Of a stretch of 38,702 bases of DNA, positions 24,433-30,891 are shown in pieces. Location of the stretch: the NCBI GenBank assembly GCA_016871515.1, contig VHDE01000048.1, positions 1 through 38,702 of the forward strand. The letters run 5' to 3'. How positions within the stretch are numbered: position 1 is the stretch's first letter; each line of letters begins with the position of its first letter. Origin of the DNA: Verrucomicrobiota bacterium (lineage in GTDB: Bacteria > Verrucomicrobiota > Verrucomicrobiia > Limisphaerales > SIBE01). The notes beneath the pieces are model-generated. The model was given only the letters and a program-made list of their open reading frames with translations, was not told the origin of the DNA and made no database searches. Made by a program: the position numbers and the translations under genes.

Positions 24433-24621
24433 GTCGAGCACGTTCGGCAATTTGGCGTGAATGAGCGCATGGAGTCGTTCGCGTCCGCCATGAGCGGATT
24501 TGAACCGGCTGTGACAGGCTCGGTGAAGATGAACGGCCACTTCAATTTTCATTACGACGAAAACCTCGGAAAGCTTCAGACGGGGCGAGGCTTCATTGTT
24601 ACTTCGTGGAACGAACTCTGA
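24433..24621 (+). pseudogene. C-terminal remnant of a PilX/DUF7305-like pilus-assembly protein
   Basis: After an in-frame stop at 24430-24432, the frame reads ERMESFASAMSGFEPAVTG, then SVKMNGHFNFHYDENLGK, and RGFIVTSWNEL before TGA. The GHFNFHYDENL...SW.EL ending matches the C terminus of verrucomicrobial pilus-assembly-like proteins, where a displaced beta strand reads FHYDEAL. Everything upstream is missing. It was likely cut away when the adjacent repeats inserted. Confidence 0.55.
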
Positions 24622-24628
24622 GTCGATT

Positions 24629-24670
24629 GGTAGGACAGGCGTCGCGGCTGTCACTGGAGTTTGGACATTT
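24629..24670. repeat. Left member of an inverted repeat pair around a pseudogene
   Basis: GGTAGGACAGGCGTCGCGGC...TGTC followed by GAGTTTGGACATTT. The same composite (hairpin core plus GAGTTTGGACATTT) occurs in inverse orientation at 25137-25180. Together they bracket the four-helix-bundle pseudogene. Confidence 0.75.
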
Positions 24671-24679
24671 CCAACCGAC

Positions 24680-25052
24680 TTAATCCCGCAGTTGATCTCG
24701 CACATAGTCCAGTTCGGGCATGCCAACTAATCCCCGAACCAAGAGAGCCACCCGATCTACCAGTGCCAGACTGCGTTGCGCCGGTTCCAGCAGTATCTCT
24801 CCCGTTCTTTGACTCAATGGCATATAGGTATTTACTTTCATCACTGACGATTCAGCCAATTCGATGAATTTCCGGTGGTCACCTGCTGCGCAACCGGGCG
24901 CCTTCGGCGATGTTCAAGACCACACTCTAGGAACCGCGCAGCAGTTGATCCACGACGGCGTGGCGGTTGTCCCAGTCGGCCAAAAGCTGCGCCAGCTGCG
25001 CCACGCTGGCCACCGCTCGATCATAAACCTTGAGCTTCTCCAATGAGAACAT
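24680..25052 (-). pseudogene. Four-helix-bundle (TIGR02436-like) protein, nonsense plus frameshift
   Basis: The ATG at 25052 opens FSLEKLKVYDRAVASVAQL and continues through RHAVVDQLLRGS, the typical start of verrucomicrobial four-helix-bundle proteins related to the 23S rRNA intervening-sequence protein. Codon 42 is TAG (24929-24927) where the family has Glu (RASESIVLNLAEGAR). The same frame resumes as SVVLNIAEGARLRSR. A one-base shift near 24885 then restores KFIELAESSVMKVNTY and the helix ending DYVRDQLRD with a stop at 24680. Recent decay is indicated by only two lesions. The gene lies exactly between two inverted copies of a repeat. Confidence 0.75.
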
Positions 25053-25136
25053 CTTTAATTCCTTCAATTCGGGGCCATACACTCCAATGGATTAAGTGTG
25101 AGATCAAGTGCAGGACAGGACTAAGTCCAGCCCGCA

Positions 25137-25180
25137 AAATGTCCAAACTCGCGGGGACAGGCGAGACGCCTGTCTTACCC
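25137..25180. repeat. Right member of the inverted pair; hairpin after pyrB
   Basis: AAATGTCCAAACTC is followed by GGGGACAGGCG-AGA-CGCCTGTCTTACCC; GACAGGCG / CGCCTGTC is a perfect 8-bp stem with a 3-base loop. It lies 5 bases beyond the pyrB stop (25185) and so could serve as the 3' end of the pyrR-pyrB transcript. Confidence 0.75.
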
Positions 25181-25184
25181 GGGC

Positions 25185-26126
25185 TTACGCACCGATCTCT
25201 TGCGGTCCCTTGCCGCCATTCACCAAGAAGAGCACGGCCATTCGGACGGCCAGACCATTCGTGACCTGCTCTAGAATTACAGAGCGCCCGCCATCGGCGA
25301 CGTCGCTGTCGATCTCCACTCCGCGATTGATCGGACCGGGATGCATGATTAACACGTCGGGCTTCGTCTGAGCCAAGCGCGGCTTGTTCAAGCCAAAGAG
25401 TCCCGTGTACTCGCCGATGCTGGGAAACATCGTTTTGCGCTGCCGTTCATGCTGGATGCGGAGAAGGTTAATGATGTCGGCATCGGCAATCGCTTCGTTG
25501 ACGTCATGCGTCACGCGGCAGCCGATCTGTTCAAACGCTCGAGGCACGAGCGTCGAAGGACCGCACAGCGTTACCTTTGCCCCCAATTTCGAAAGCGCCC
25601 AAATATTGGATCGAGCGACGCGGCTGTAAAGGATGTCGCCTAAGATCGTGACCTTCAGCCCGGCAATCGTTCCTTTCTTTTCCCGAATCGTGAACGTGTC
25701 GAGCAACGCTTGCGTGGGATGTTCGTGGGCGCCATCGCCGGCATTGATGACGCTGGCCGCCAAAAAGCGCGAGAGGAAATGCGGCGCCCCGGTTGCGCTA
25801 TGCCGGATTATGATGATGTCTGCATTCAAGGCCTCGAGATTGCGGGCCGTGTCCTTGAGGGTCTCGCCTTTCTTCAGTGACGATGCTTCGGCCGTGAAAT
25901 TGATCACATCGGCGGTCAACCGTTGCGCAGCCAACTCGAAACTGATGCGCGTCCGCGTGGACGGTTCAATGAAAAGATTGACCACCGTCTTGCCGCGCAA
26001 CGCCGGAACCTTTTTGATCGCCCGTTCGCCAACAGCTTTAAAGGCGCGCGCCGTGTCGAGAACCGTCACGATTTCATCCGCGCTCAGCGATTGAATGTCC
26101 AAAAGATGTTTTCGGTTCCAGGTCAT
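25185..26126 (-). CDS. pyrB: Aspartate carbamoyltransferase, catalytic subunit
   Basis: This 313-residue enzyme joins carbamoyl phosphate and aspartate in the second step of pyrimidine synthesis. The carbamoyl-phosphate site STRTR is at residues 56-60. [45 protein letters not shown] (His/Gln of the active site), [14 protein letters not shown] and [12 protein letters not shown] follow in the family order. Length and motifs are normal. Its start overlaps the pyrR stop by four bases (ATGA), so the two are translationally coupled and share the PyrR leader. The usual partner pyrC is not downstream; a hairpin and pseudogenes follow. Confidence 0.95.
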   Translation of the reverse strand: MTWNRKHLLDIQSLSADEIVTVLDTARAFKAVGERAIKKVPALRGKTVVNLFIEPSTRTRISFELAAQRLTADVINFTAEASSLKKGETLKDTARNLEALNADIIIIRHSATGAPHFLSRFLAASVINAGDGAHEHPTQALLDTFTIREKKGTIAGLKVTILGDILYSRVARSNIWALSKLGAKVTLCGPSTLVPRAFEQIGCRVTHDVNEAIADADIINLLRIQHERQRKTMFPSIGEYTGLFGLNKPRLAQTKPDVLIMHPGPINRGVEIDSDVADGGRSVILEQVTNGLAVRMAVLFLVNGGKGPQEIGA

Positions 26127-26656
26127 GTCCGTTCCAGATAAACCGCGTCTTCCCGGCCCTCTTCTTTCAAGCTGACATTGATGCGTTCCTGCAGCGACGT
26201 TGGAACGTTCTTGCCGACGAAATCGGCCTTGATCGGCAACTCACGATGGCCGCGGTCAATCAACACGGCCAGCTGGATTGCGCGCGGCCGTCCGAAATCA
26301 TTCAACGCGTCCATCGCCGCGCGTGTAGTCCGGCCGCTGAAAAGAACGTCGTCAACCAACACGACCGTTTTGCCTTTGACGTCGAATGGGATGCTGGTTG
26401 GTGAAATGGCGGGGCTGATCCGTTGATCGAGGTCGTCACGGTGCATGCTGACATCGATGCAACCGACGGCGATGGCGCGCCCCCACAGCTCCGACAGAGA
26501 AGCAGCCAAACGATGCGCCAGATGCACGCCGCCTCGTTGAATGCCGACCATAACGACGTCCGAAGCGCTGGCATTGCGTTCGACAATCTCGTGGGCAATT
26601 CTGCCGACGGCTCGCTGAATGGCCGCCGCATCCAAGAGAACTGTGGGGCTTGGCAT
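26123..26656 (-). CDS. pyrR: Bifunctional pyr operon regulator / uracil phosphoribosyltransferase
   Basis: This 177-residue phosphoribosyltransferase binds pyr mRNA when UMP is abundant. The PRPP-binding motif [14 protein letters not shown] is at residues 98-111. Other family blocks are [14 protein letters not shown] (38-50), [11 protein letters not shown] (66-76, region used in RNA binding) and [23 protein letters not shown]. The 16 bases before its ATG contain no Shine-Dalgarno. A PyrR-binding element and a possible 13-codon leader lie immediately upstream, so expression is probably autoregulated through the leader. It is the first gene of the pyrR-pyrB unit. Confidence 0.93.
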   Translation of the reverse strand: MPSPTVLLDAAAIQRAVGRIAHEIVERNASASDVVMVGIQRGGVHLAHRLAASLSELWGRAIAVGCIDVSMHRDDLDQRISPAISPTSIPFDVKGKTVVLVDDVLFSGRTTRAAMDALNDFGRPRAIQLAVLIDRGHRELPIKADFVGKNVPTSLQERINVSLKEEGREDAVYLERT

Positions 26657-26672
26657 AGAAAGACAAATCAGG

Positions 26673-26714
26673 CTACCGGAAAAACTCCTTGGAACGAAAC
26701 GAGACTATTTTCAT
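26673..26714 (-). CDS. Possible 13-residue leader peptide in the pyr leader
   Basis: ATG at 26714 gives MKIVSFRSKEFFR and a TAG 16 bases before the pyrR ATG. AAAGGA five bases upstream is the best ribosome site in the leader, and it is the 3' arm of the PyrR-binding stem. The ORF is short enough to be chance. It is listed because pyrR itself has no ribosome site and could depend on it. Confidence 0.35.
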   Translation of the reverse strand: MKIVSFRSKEFFR

Positions 26715-26717
26715 AGA

Positions 26718-26753
26718 TTCCTTTGCAACCTCACGGGATTGCTCTTAAAGGAA
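26718..26753 (-). promoter_or_regulatory. PyrR-binding RNA element
   Basis: On the transcript strand the loop AAUCCCGUGAGGUU matches the published PyrR binding-loop consensus ARUCCNGNGAGGYU at every position. It is closed by GCAA/UUGC, and below an asymmetric bulge (AAGA) by UUCCUUU/AAAGGAA. This is the known PyrR hairpin architecture. No T-run terminator follows, so control is more likely at translation than by attenuation. It lies about 60 bases before pyrR. Confidence 0.87.
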
Positions 26754-26759
26754 CAAAGC

Positions 26760-26993
26760 TTAGGTCTGCTGCGCTTGCCCCGGTTGCCGGCTCTTTCGCC
26801 ATTTGGACCGGTGTTTCACAATCCAATCGGTCAGAGCCTGTTCAAACCCGATGTCATAACCCACTTTCTCTGACTCGATCCACTTGTGCTTCAAAATTTC
26901 TTCACGCTCGGCTTGGAACTCACGATAGAGAGAGGAATTCTTAACTAAATCGTTGCCGTGATTGTTGCTTTTGTGGTTCTGATGGCTCGACAT
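26760..26993 (-). CDS. Small conserved-looking hypothetical protein
   Basis: The start was placed at 26993 (MSSHQNHKSNN), because the frame further upstream only shadows the Mrp gene. The 77-residue product contains NSSLYREFQAEREEILKHKW, IESEKVGYDIGFEQALTDWI, VKHRSKWRKSR, a pattern (YREF.AE..EIL.HKW.ES...G.DIGFE.AL.DW...HR..WR) that I associate with small hypothetical proteins and domain tails in Verrucomicrobia. No catalytic motif or membrane segment is visible. The stop is 7 bases before the pyr leader hairpin. Confidence 0.6.
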   Translation of the reverse strand: MSSHQNHKSNNHGNDLVKNSSLYREFQAEREEILKHKWIESEKVGYDIGFEQALTDWIVKHRSKWRKSRQPGQAQQT

Positions 26994-27084
26994 ATGTCGC
27001 AAACGGTTGACGCTTTTGAATGGCGAAAATGTAACATTCGCGCAAACCATGACAACCAAATTCCAGCAACTTCCAAACCAAGAT

Positions 27085-28131
27085 TCAGCCAAGCTTTTGC
27101 CGCAGCGCTTCTCCAATTCTGATGAAGCTTTGCGCTGGGGGCTCTGTCGGATCGGAAACAACCACCGGAACGCCTTGGTCTCCGCTGACGCGAATCGCCG
27201 TAAAGATGGGAACCTCGCCAAGAAAAGGAATCTTCTGTCGAAGAGCTTCGGCTTGGCCGCCGCCATGTCCAAAGATCTCGACACGCTCGCCACTCGGCGT
27301 CGTGTAATAGGACATGTTCTCGATAATGCCGAGGATCGGAACGTTGACCTTCTCGAACATCGCTATCCCTTTGCGGACGACACCGAGCGAGGCTTCCTGC
27401 GGTGTCGTGACGATCACCCCGCCATCCAGCGGCACGGTTTGACAAAGCGAGAGTTGCGCGTCTCCGGTCCCGGGGGGCAGATCGACGAGCAAATAATCCA
27501 ACTCGCCCCATTCGACCGAATTTACGAATTGCTGGATGGTTTTCATGATCATGGGCCCGCGCCAAATGACGGGCGAATCGCCATCGAGCAAAAAACCCAT
27601 GCTCATTAATTTCACACCGTAGTTCGAAGGCGGAACCAGCTTTTCACGGTCGCTGATCGTTGGCCGTTCGCGAATGCCCATCATCAATGGAATGCTCGGT
27701 CCGTAAATGTCGCAATCGAGCAAGCCGACCCGCGCGCCCAAATGAGTCAGCGCGCAAGCGAGGTTCACCGAAGTCGTCGATTTTCCCACACCGCCTTTGC
27801 CGCTCGCGACAGCGACGACGCGTTGAATGCCCGGGACTTTGCTCTGCTGCGACCACGGGCTCGGCGTTCCCGTTGCTCCGGGCGCAGACGTGGGGAGCTT
27901 CACCTCAACATAGACATTTTGGACGCCCGGAAGACTTCGGATGGCTTGTTCGCACTGGGCTTTGATCTGGGCGGCCAACTCCTGTGTTCCGGAAGTTAAT
28001 TGCAAGTGAGCACTCACGGCCTGATTGTTCACCGACACCTGCTTGACGAGCCCAAAGGAGACGACGTCACGTGAATAGCCCGGATATTTCACAGACTGCA
28101 ATGCTTGCTTGACGGTTTCTTGAGTTAGCAT
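27085..28131 (-). CDS. mrp: Mrp/ApbC/NBP35-type P-loop ATPase
   Basis: This 348-residue protein is an iron-sulfur cluster carrier ATPase. An N-terminal DUF59/MIP18-like domain (residues 1-75) precedes the deviant Walker A SGKGGVGKST (110-119), LLDCDIYGPSIPLMMG (switch I), SMGFLLDGDSPVIWRGPM, LLVDLPPGTGDAQL (Walker B) and IIENMSYYTTPSGERVEIFG. In most Mrp proteins the last block contains a CxxC pair (NMSYF.C..C) that binds the bridging cluster. Here both cysteines are absent, so cluster carriage may differ or be lost. It lies downstream of the cysteine-desulfurase-like gene in the same direction. Confidence 0.88.
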   Translation of the reverse strand: MLTQETVKQALQSVKYPGYSRDVVSFGLVKQVSVNNQAVSAHLQLTSGTQELAAQIKAQCEQAIRSLPGVQNVYVEVKLPTSAPGATGTPSPWSQQSKVPGIQRVVAVASGKGGVGKSTTSVNLACALTHLGARVGLLDCDIYGPSIPLMMGIRERPTISDREKLVPPSNYGVKLMSMGFLLDGDSPVIWRGPMIMKTIQQFVNSVEWGELDYLLVDLPPGTGDAQLSLCQTVPLDGGVIVTTPQEASLGVVRKGIAMFEKVNVPILGIIENMSYYTTPSGERVEIFGHGGGQAEALRQKIPFLGEVPIFTAIRVSGDQGVPVVVSDPTEPPAQSFIRIGEALRQKLG

Positions 28132-28228
28132 GGTTACATCGTGTTGTCAGCGAAAGCTACAATAGCACTGCGCGCCAAGCAATGCTGGCGACATGGTCGC
28201 TTGACGATGAATCAGGTGTTCAAAAGCG

Positions 28229-28327
28229 CGCGCAAAGCGTTTGGACTGCGTCCGGCTTGCCGGCGCTTTGGGAGGGACGCGAATCGAAAGCGGGAGCAAG
28301 CTCCGCGCACTCCAAACGCTTTGCGCG
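28229..28327. repeat. Inverted repeat, TTTGGACTGCG family
   Basis: CGCGCAAAGCGTTTGGACTG (28229-28248) pairs with the complement at 28308-28327 (CACTCCAAACGCTTTGCGCG), an arm of about 20 bp. The interior contains GTCCGGCTTGCCGGCGCTTTGG, close to the element at 29684-29759. The two copies flank the cysteine-desulfurase-like gene on either side. Confidence 0.75.
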
Positions 28328-28381
28328 ATTTGAAATCGTCGAAAATTGCCGCGCCCAGTGGTCGGCACGCGTGATTCCAAT

Positions 28382-29614
28382 TCAGACAGGCGGGACGCCT
28401 GTCCTACCAGGAACGATAGCAGAACCAACTGTTCCGCGTTTGAACTCGTCCCACAGCGGCGACATCTCGCGAAGCTGCGTGACGGCTGCGGAAAACTTTT
28501 CGATGGCGTAATTCATTTCTTCGATCGTGTTGTCCTTCCCCAACGATAGAATGATGCTCGCTAAAGCCAAAGAATGGTCCAGTCCCATAGCGGCCAGAAC
28601 ATGAGACGCTTTCAGCGACTTACTCACGCAGCTCGTTCCGCTCGCTACAGCGATTCCGTTCATATCCAGTCGCAGCAAGAGCCCTTCGCCTTCGATAAAT
28701 TCTGTGCTCACGTTGAGGTTAGTTGTAATCCGCTTCGATCCCAGACCGGGACCGTTCAGTTGAATGTGTGGGACGGTCGATTGTAATCCTTCCCAAAGGC
28801 GCTTCTGAAGCGCGCTTGTATGGAGCATGCTTTCAGACATTTCTCGCGCTGCGCTTTCTGCGGCCACGCCAGCGCCAACAATTGCAGGCACGTTTTCTGT
28901 TCCAGCTCTCCGGCCTCCTTCTTGGACTCCCCCATGAATTAAGTTCACCAAGCGCGCCCTCCTCTGCCGATATAAAACCCCAACTCCCTTAGGCCCACAA
29001 AACCGCGCCGGCGAAAGTGAAAGCAAATTCACCCCGGCTGCTCGGACATCTATCGGCATCCAGCCGGCGCTTGCCACTGCATCAACGAACACAGGAATTC
29101 CGCGGTCTTCAGCGGCCTGTGTGATCTCTCGGATGGGCTGAATTGTCCCGACATCGTGATTGACGTGCTGCGTGCAGACCAAGACTGTCTGGTCCGTGAT
29201 CGCCGCGCGAATCGCATCGGGATCGATTCGTCCTTCATGATCTGGCTTAACGCGAGTGCAACTGAACCCTTGCCTTTCGAGAAATTCGATCGAGTTGAGA
29301 ACCGCCGGATGCTCGATCTCGGCTGCCACGATATGATTTCCCCGCCGCTCATTCGCGTAGGCGGTCCCCTTAACGGCCAAGTTCGCTGCCTCCGTTCCTG
29401 TGGAAGTGAAAATGATTTCGTCGAGCGATTCCGCGTTGATTAACGCGGCGATTTGGCTCCGTGCTTTCGCGAGCGCATCGCGCGCGCGAAGTCCGTATTG
29501 ATGCAAAGAAGAAGGATTGCCGTGCGCCTCTGAAAAGAAAGGCCGCATTGCGTCGAACACCTCAGGCAGAACCGGCGTCGAAGCCTGATGATCGAGAAAG
29601 ACCTGGCGCATCAT
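28382..29614 (-). CDS. Cysteine desulfurase-like aminotransferase class V protein without the PLP lysine
   Basis: Start 29614 (or the adjacent ATG 29611) was chosen because upstream codons lie inside a hairpin repeat. The 410-residue protein has the NifS/IscS fold markers: VFLDHQASTP, GNPSSLHQYG, FTSTGTEAANLAVKG, EIEHPAVL (His102), VDAVASAGW (Asp178), GGVQEGGRRAGTENV and VASGTSCVS with the sulfur-accepting Cys329. The Schiff-base block, normally S.HK..GPKG, reads SPARFCGPKG, with Arg204 (CGG, 29005-29003) at the lysine position; the Gln that stacks on PLP is Ala181. Standard desulfurase chemistry is therefore doubtful. The last residues GRTGVPPV are encoded by a hairpin repeat that supplies the stop. 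Confidence 0.8.
   Translation of the reverse strand: MMRQVFLDHQASTPVLPEVFDAMRPFFSEAHGNPSSLHQYGLRARDALAKARSQIAALINAESLDEIIFTSTGTEAANLAVKGTAYANERRGNHIVAAEIEHPAVLNSIEFLERQGFSCTRVKPDHEGRIDPDAIRAAITDQTVLVCTQHVNHDVGTIQPIREITQAAEDRGIPVFVDAVASAGWMPIDVRAAGVNLLSLSPARFCGPKGVGVLYRQRRARLVNLIHGGVQEGGRRAGTENVPAIVGAGVAAESAAREMSESMLHTSALQKRLWEGLQSTVPHIQLNGPGLGSKRITTNLNVSTEFIEGEGLLLRLDMNGIAVASGTSCVSKSLKASHVLAAMGLDHSLALASIILSLGKDNTIEEMNYAIEKFSAAVTQLREMSPLWDEFKRGTVGSAIVPGRTGVPPV
28385..28408. repeat. Hairpin repeat forming the 3' end of a coding region
   Basis: GACAGGCG-GGA-CGCCTGTC is a perfect 8-bp stem with a 3-base loop, followed by CTACC. It has the core of the GACAGGCGGGACGC family. It overlaps the last codons of the cysteine-desulfurase-like gene, giving the tail GRTGVPPV. 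Confidence 0.85.
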
Positions 29615-29683
29615 TCCGACTATGCTCCAGCAGGCCCAGTGCGCTGCGCCAATCGGGCTGGCGTATTCGTCGTCGCGACAGCG

Positions 29684-29759
29684 TCTTGGACTGCGGCAGT
29701 CCTCTGCCGCTTTGGAACGGTGCGGACCCAAAGCGCCAGAGGACTGGCGCAGTCCAAAG
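29684..29759. repeat. Long hairpin, TTTGGACTGCG family
   Basis: CTTGGACTGCGGCAGTCCTC (29684-29703) with TGCCGCTTTGG pairs with CCAAAGCGCCAGAGGACTGGC...GCAGTCCAAAG (29728-29759). The loop is about 13 bases. It lies about 70 bases upstream of the cysteine-desulfurase-like start, in the gap after the thioredoxin-like gene. The 250-base gap contains no other gene. Confidence 0.8.
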
Positions 29760-29870
29760 CCTGGCGGACTTTGGACGTTCCGGTTCGTGAAAAAAGCCGC
29801 CTGACCATCGACCATTTATGGGGAGCCTCCACGCTTTCTGGGCGCGCATTGGGACCATCAACCGGAGCGC

Positions 29871-30548
29871 TCATCGAGAGACTTCTCCGAACAAAATTTC
29901 GCGCATTGCGCTTCTGGAGCCAGCTTCATGGCCCTTTAAGGATGGATATTCGTCCGGCGTTTTGAAGCGCGGTTGAACGCCCTGTTTGCCCGCCAGCGAA
30001 GCCTTATTGCCTGGATAGCCCTTGTGCAATTCGAGCGCTGCCGTCAGCGCTTCGCGGAAACCTTCCATCGAAATGTCTTGCGTTCCATCCTTTCGGCTCG
30101 AGCGCGAACCAAAGCGGCCATAAATCGACTTGTCCGCGTTCATAAAGAACGCGGCAAAAGTGAGATCATAGTCGAATTGGAACACAGTCAAATCCATGGC
30201 GTTTCCTTGGACCATCCGGACACAGACAAACTGGTCGATTAACTTCTGAACTTGGGGATCGCGACGAACAACCTGCTCGTCAAAAGCTTTGCAATCCACT
30301 CACGGAACGCAGCGAAAAACCACTAACATGGGTTTCCGCGTTTTGGTCGCCTCCGCAATTCCTTTGTCGAGGTCATTGTAAATCCAATAGCCATTTGCTT
30401 GATGTTCGGTGCGGTCGTTCAAAACTTTGGCGCGACGATCTTCGGCTGCCTCGGCCAGCCCACTTATCAAAATGAGCAGTCCAGCCAGCGCCGCCAGATG
30501 TGGACCTCTCATTCGAAGAATTCCTAACGTATCGAATCTATTAATCAT
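29871..30548 (-). pseudogene. Thioredoxin-like exported protein with an in-frame TGA at a Cys position
   Basis: Two adjacent open segments (30548-30300 and 30299-29871) form one frame split only by TGA at 30302-30300. The first carries a signal peptide (LAALAGLLILISGLAEA) and NGYWIYNDLDKGIAEATKT, PMLVVFRCVP. The second starts VDCKAFDEQVV and continues FVCVRMVQGNAMDLTVFQFD, AAFFMNADKSIYGRFG, and ELHKGYPGNKASLAGKQG. In the planctomycete/verrucomicrobial family I recall here, the join reads RC.PC..C, so TGA replaces the middle cysteine. This could be selenocysteine or a Cys-to-stop mutation. The C terminus stops early (relatives continue with a CxxCH module), which favours decay. Confidence 0.65.
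30263..30281 (-). other. Hairpin 18 bases after the in-frame TGA (SECIS-like position)
   Basis: On the transcript strand GACGAG-CAGGUUG-UUCGUC forms a 6-bp stem (one G-U pair) with a 7-base loop containing GGU. It starts 18 nucleotides after the TGA, within the range of bacterial SECIS elements, whose apical loop often contains GGU. Such hairpins are weakly specific and this one may be chance. Confidence 0.3.
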
Positions 30549-30625
30549 AGGAGCGTAGTGTAAGTGATGCGGACGTTCTCATTGATCACAGTTCCAAGAA
30601 TCCGATTCAAGAATGTTTTTCTGAA

Positions 30626-30665
30626 GATGAGTAGCGGCAGTGCCTCCGGCCTGCCGCTACTCATC
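30626..30665. repeat. Perfect 15-bp stem hairpin
   Basis: GATGAGTAGCGGCAG (30626-30640) and CTGCCGCTACTCATC (30651-30665) are exact complements around a 10-base loop TGCCTCCGGC. It lies upstream of the thioredoxin-like gene and includes the stop codon of the small minus-strand ORF 30661-30891. There is no T-run on either side. Its core differs from the other repeat families in the window. Confidence 0.8.
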
Positions 30666-30891
30666 GAAGCAGCTTCCGCAGCGCGAGAAGATTAGCTCGG
30701 TCATCGAGAAACGCGTTGGCTGGCGCTTTGAAACCAGCAATAACTTCGCTGCGTACTTCTTCCTCACCACCCGCTTTCTTCTCCAGCGCATAGCGGCCCA
30801 GAGGATTGAGTATGTATTTCACTTTGGCGGAGCGCTGGGAGAGACGCGGTCTGAACACGGATGCTTGAATGGCAATGTTCCGCCTGGCCAT
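30661..30891 (-). CDS. Small ORF, possible C-terminal remnant
   Basis: The second half has good coding character (AKVKYILNPLGRYALEKKAG, EVIAGFKAPANAFLDDRANL, LALRKLLR), while the first 22 residues overlap the tail of the DUF1028 gene in another frame. The segment looks like the end of a larger protein rather than a complete gene. The family is not recognised. Confidence 0.35.
   Translation of the reverse strand: MARRNIAIQASVFRPRLSQRSAKVKYILNPLGRYALEKKAGGEEEVRSEVIAGFKAPANAFLDDRANLLALRKLLR

Noticed and set aside
5419..25180. Hairpin repeats as CRISPR array units
   Set aside because: Copies are kilobases apart, in both orientations, and are inverted repeats rather than evenly spaced direct repeats; no cas genes are present.
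25633..26094. Plus-strand open frame of 153 codons opposite pyrB
   Set aside because: Antisense shadow; every pyrB motif is on the minus strand and intact.
27085..28131. Classifying the Mrp-type ATPase as a ParA/MinD partition protein
   Set aside because: The N-terminal DUF59-like domain, SGKGGVGKST, YGPSIP and PPGTGD blocks are those of Mrp/NBP35 despite the missing CxxC.
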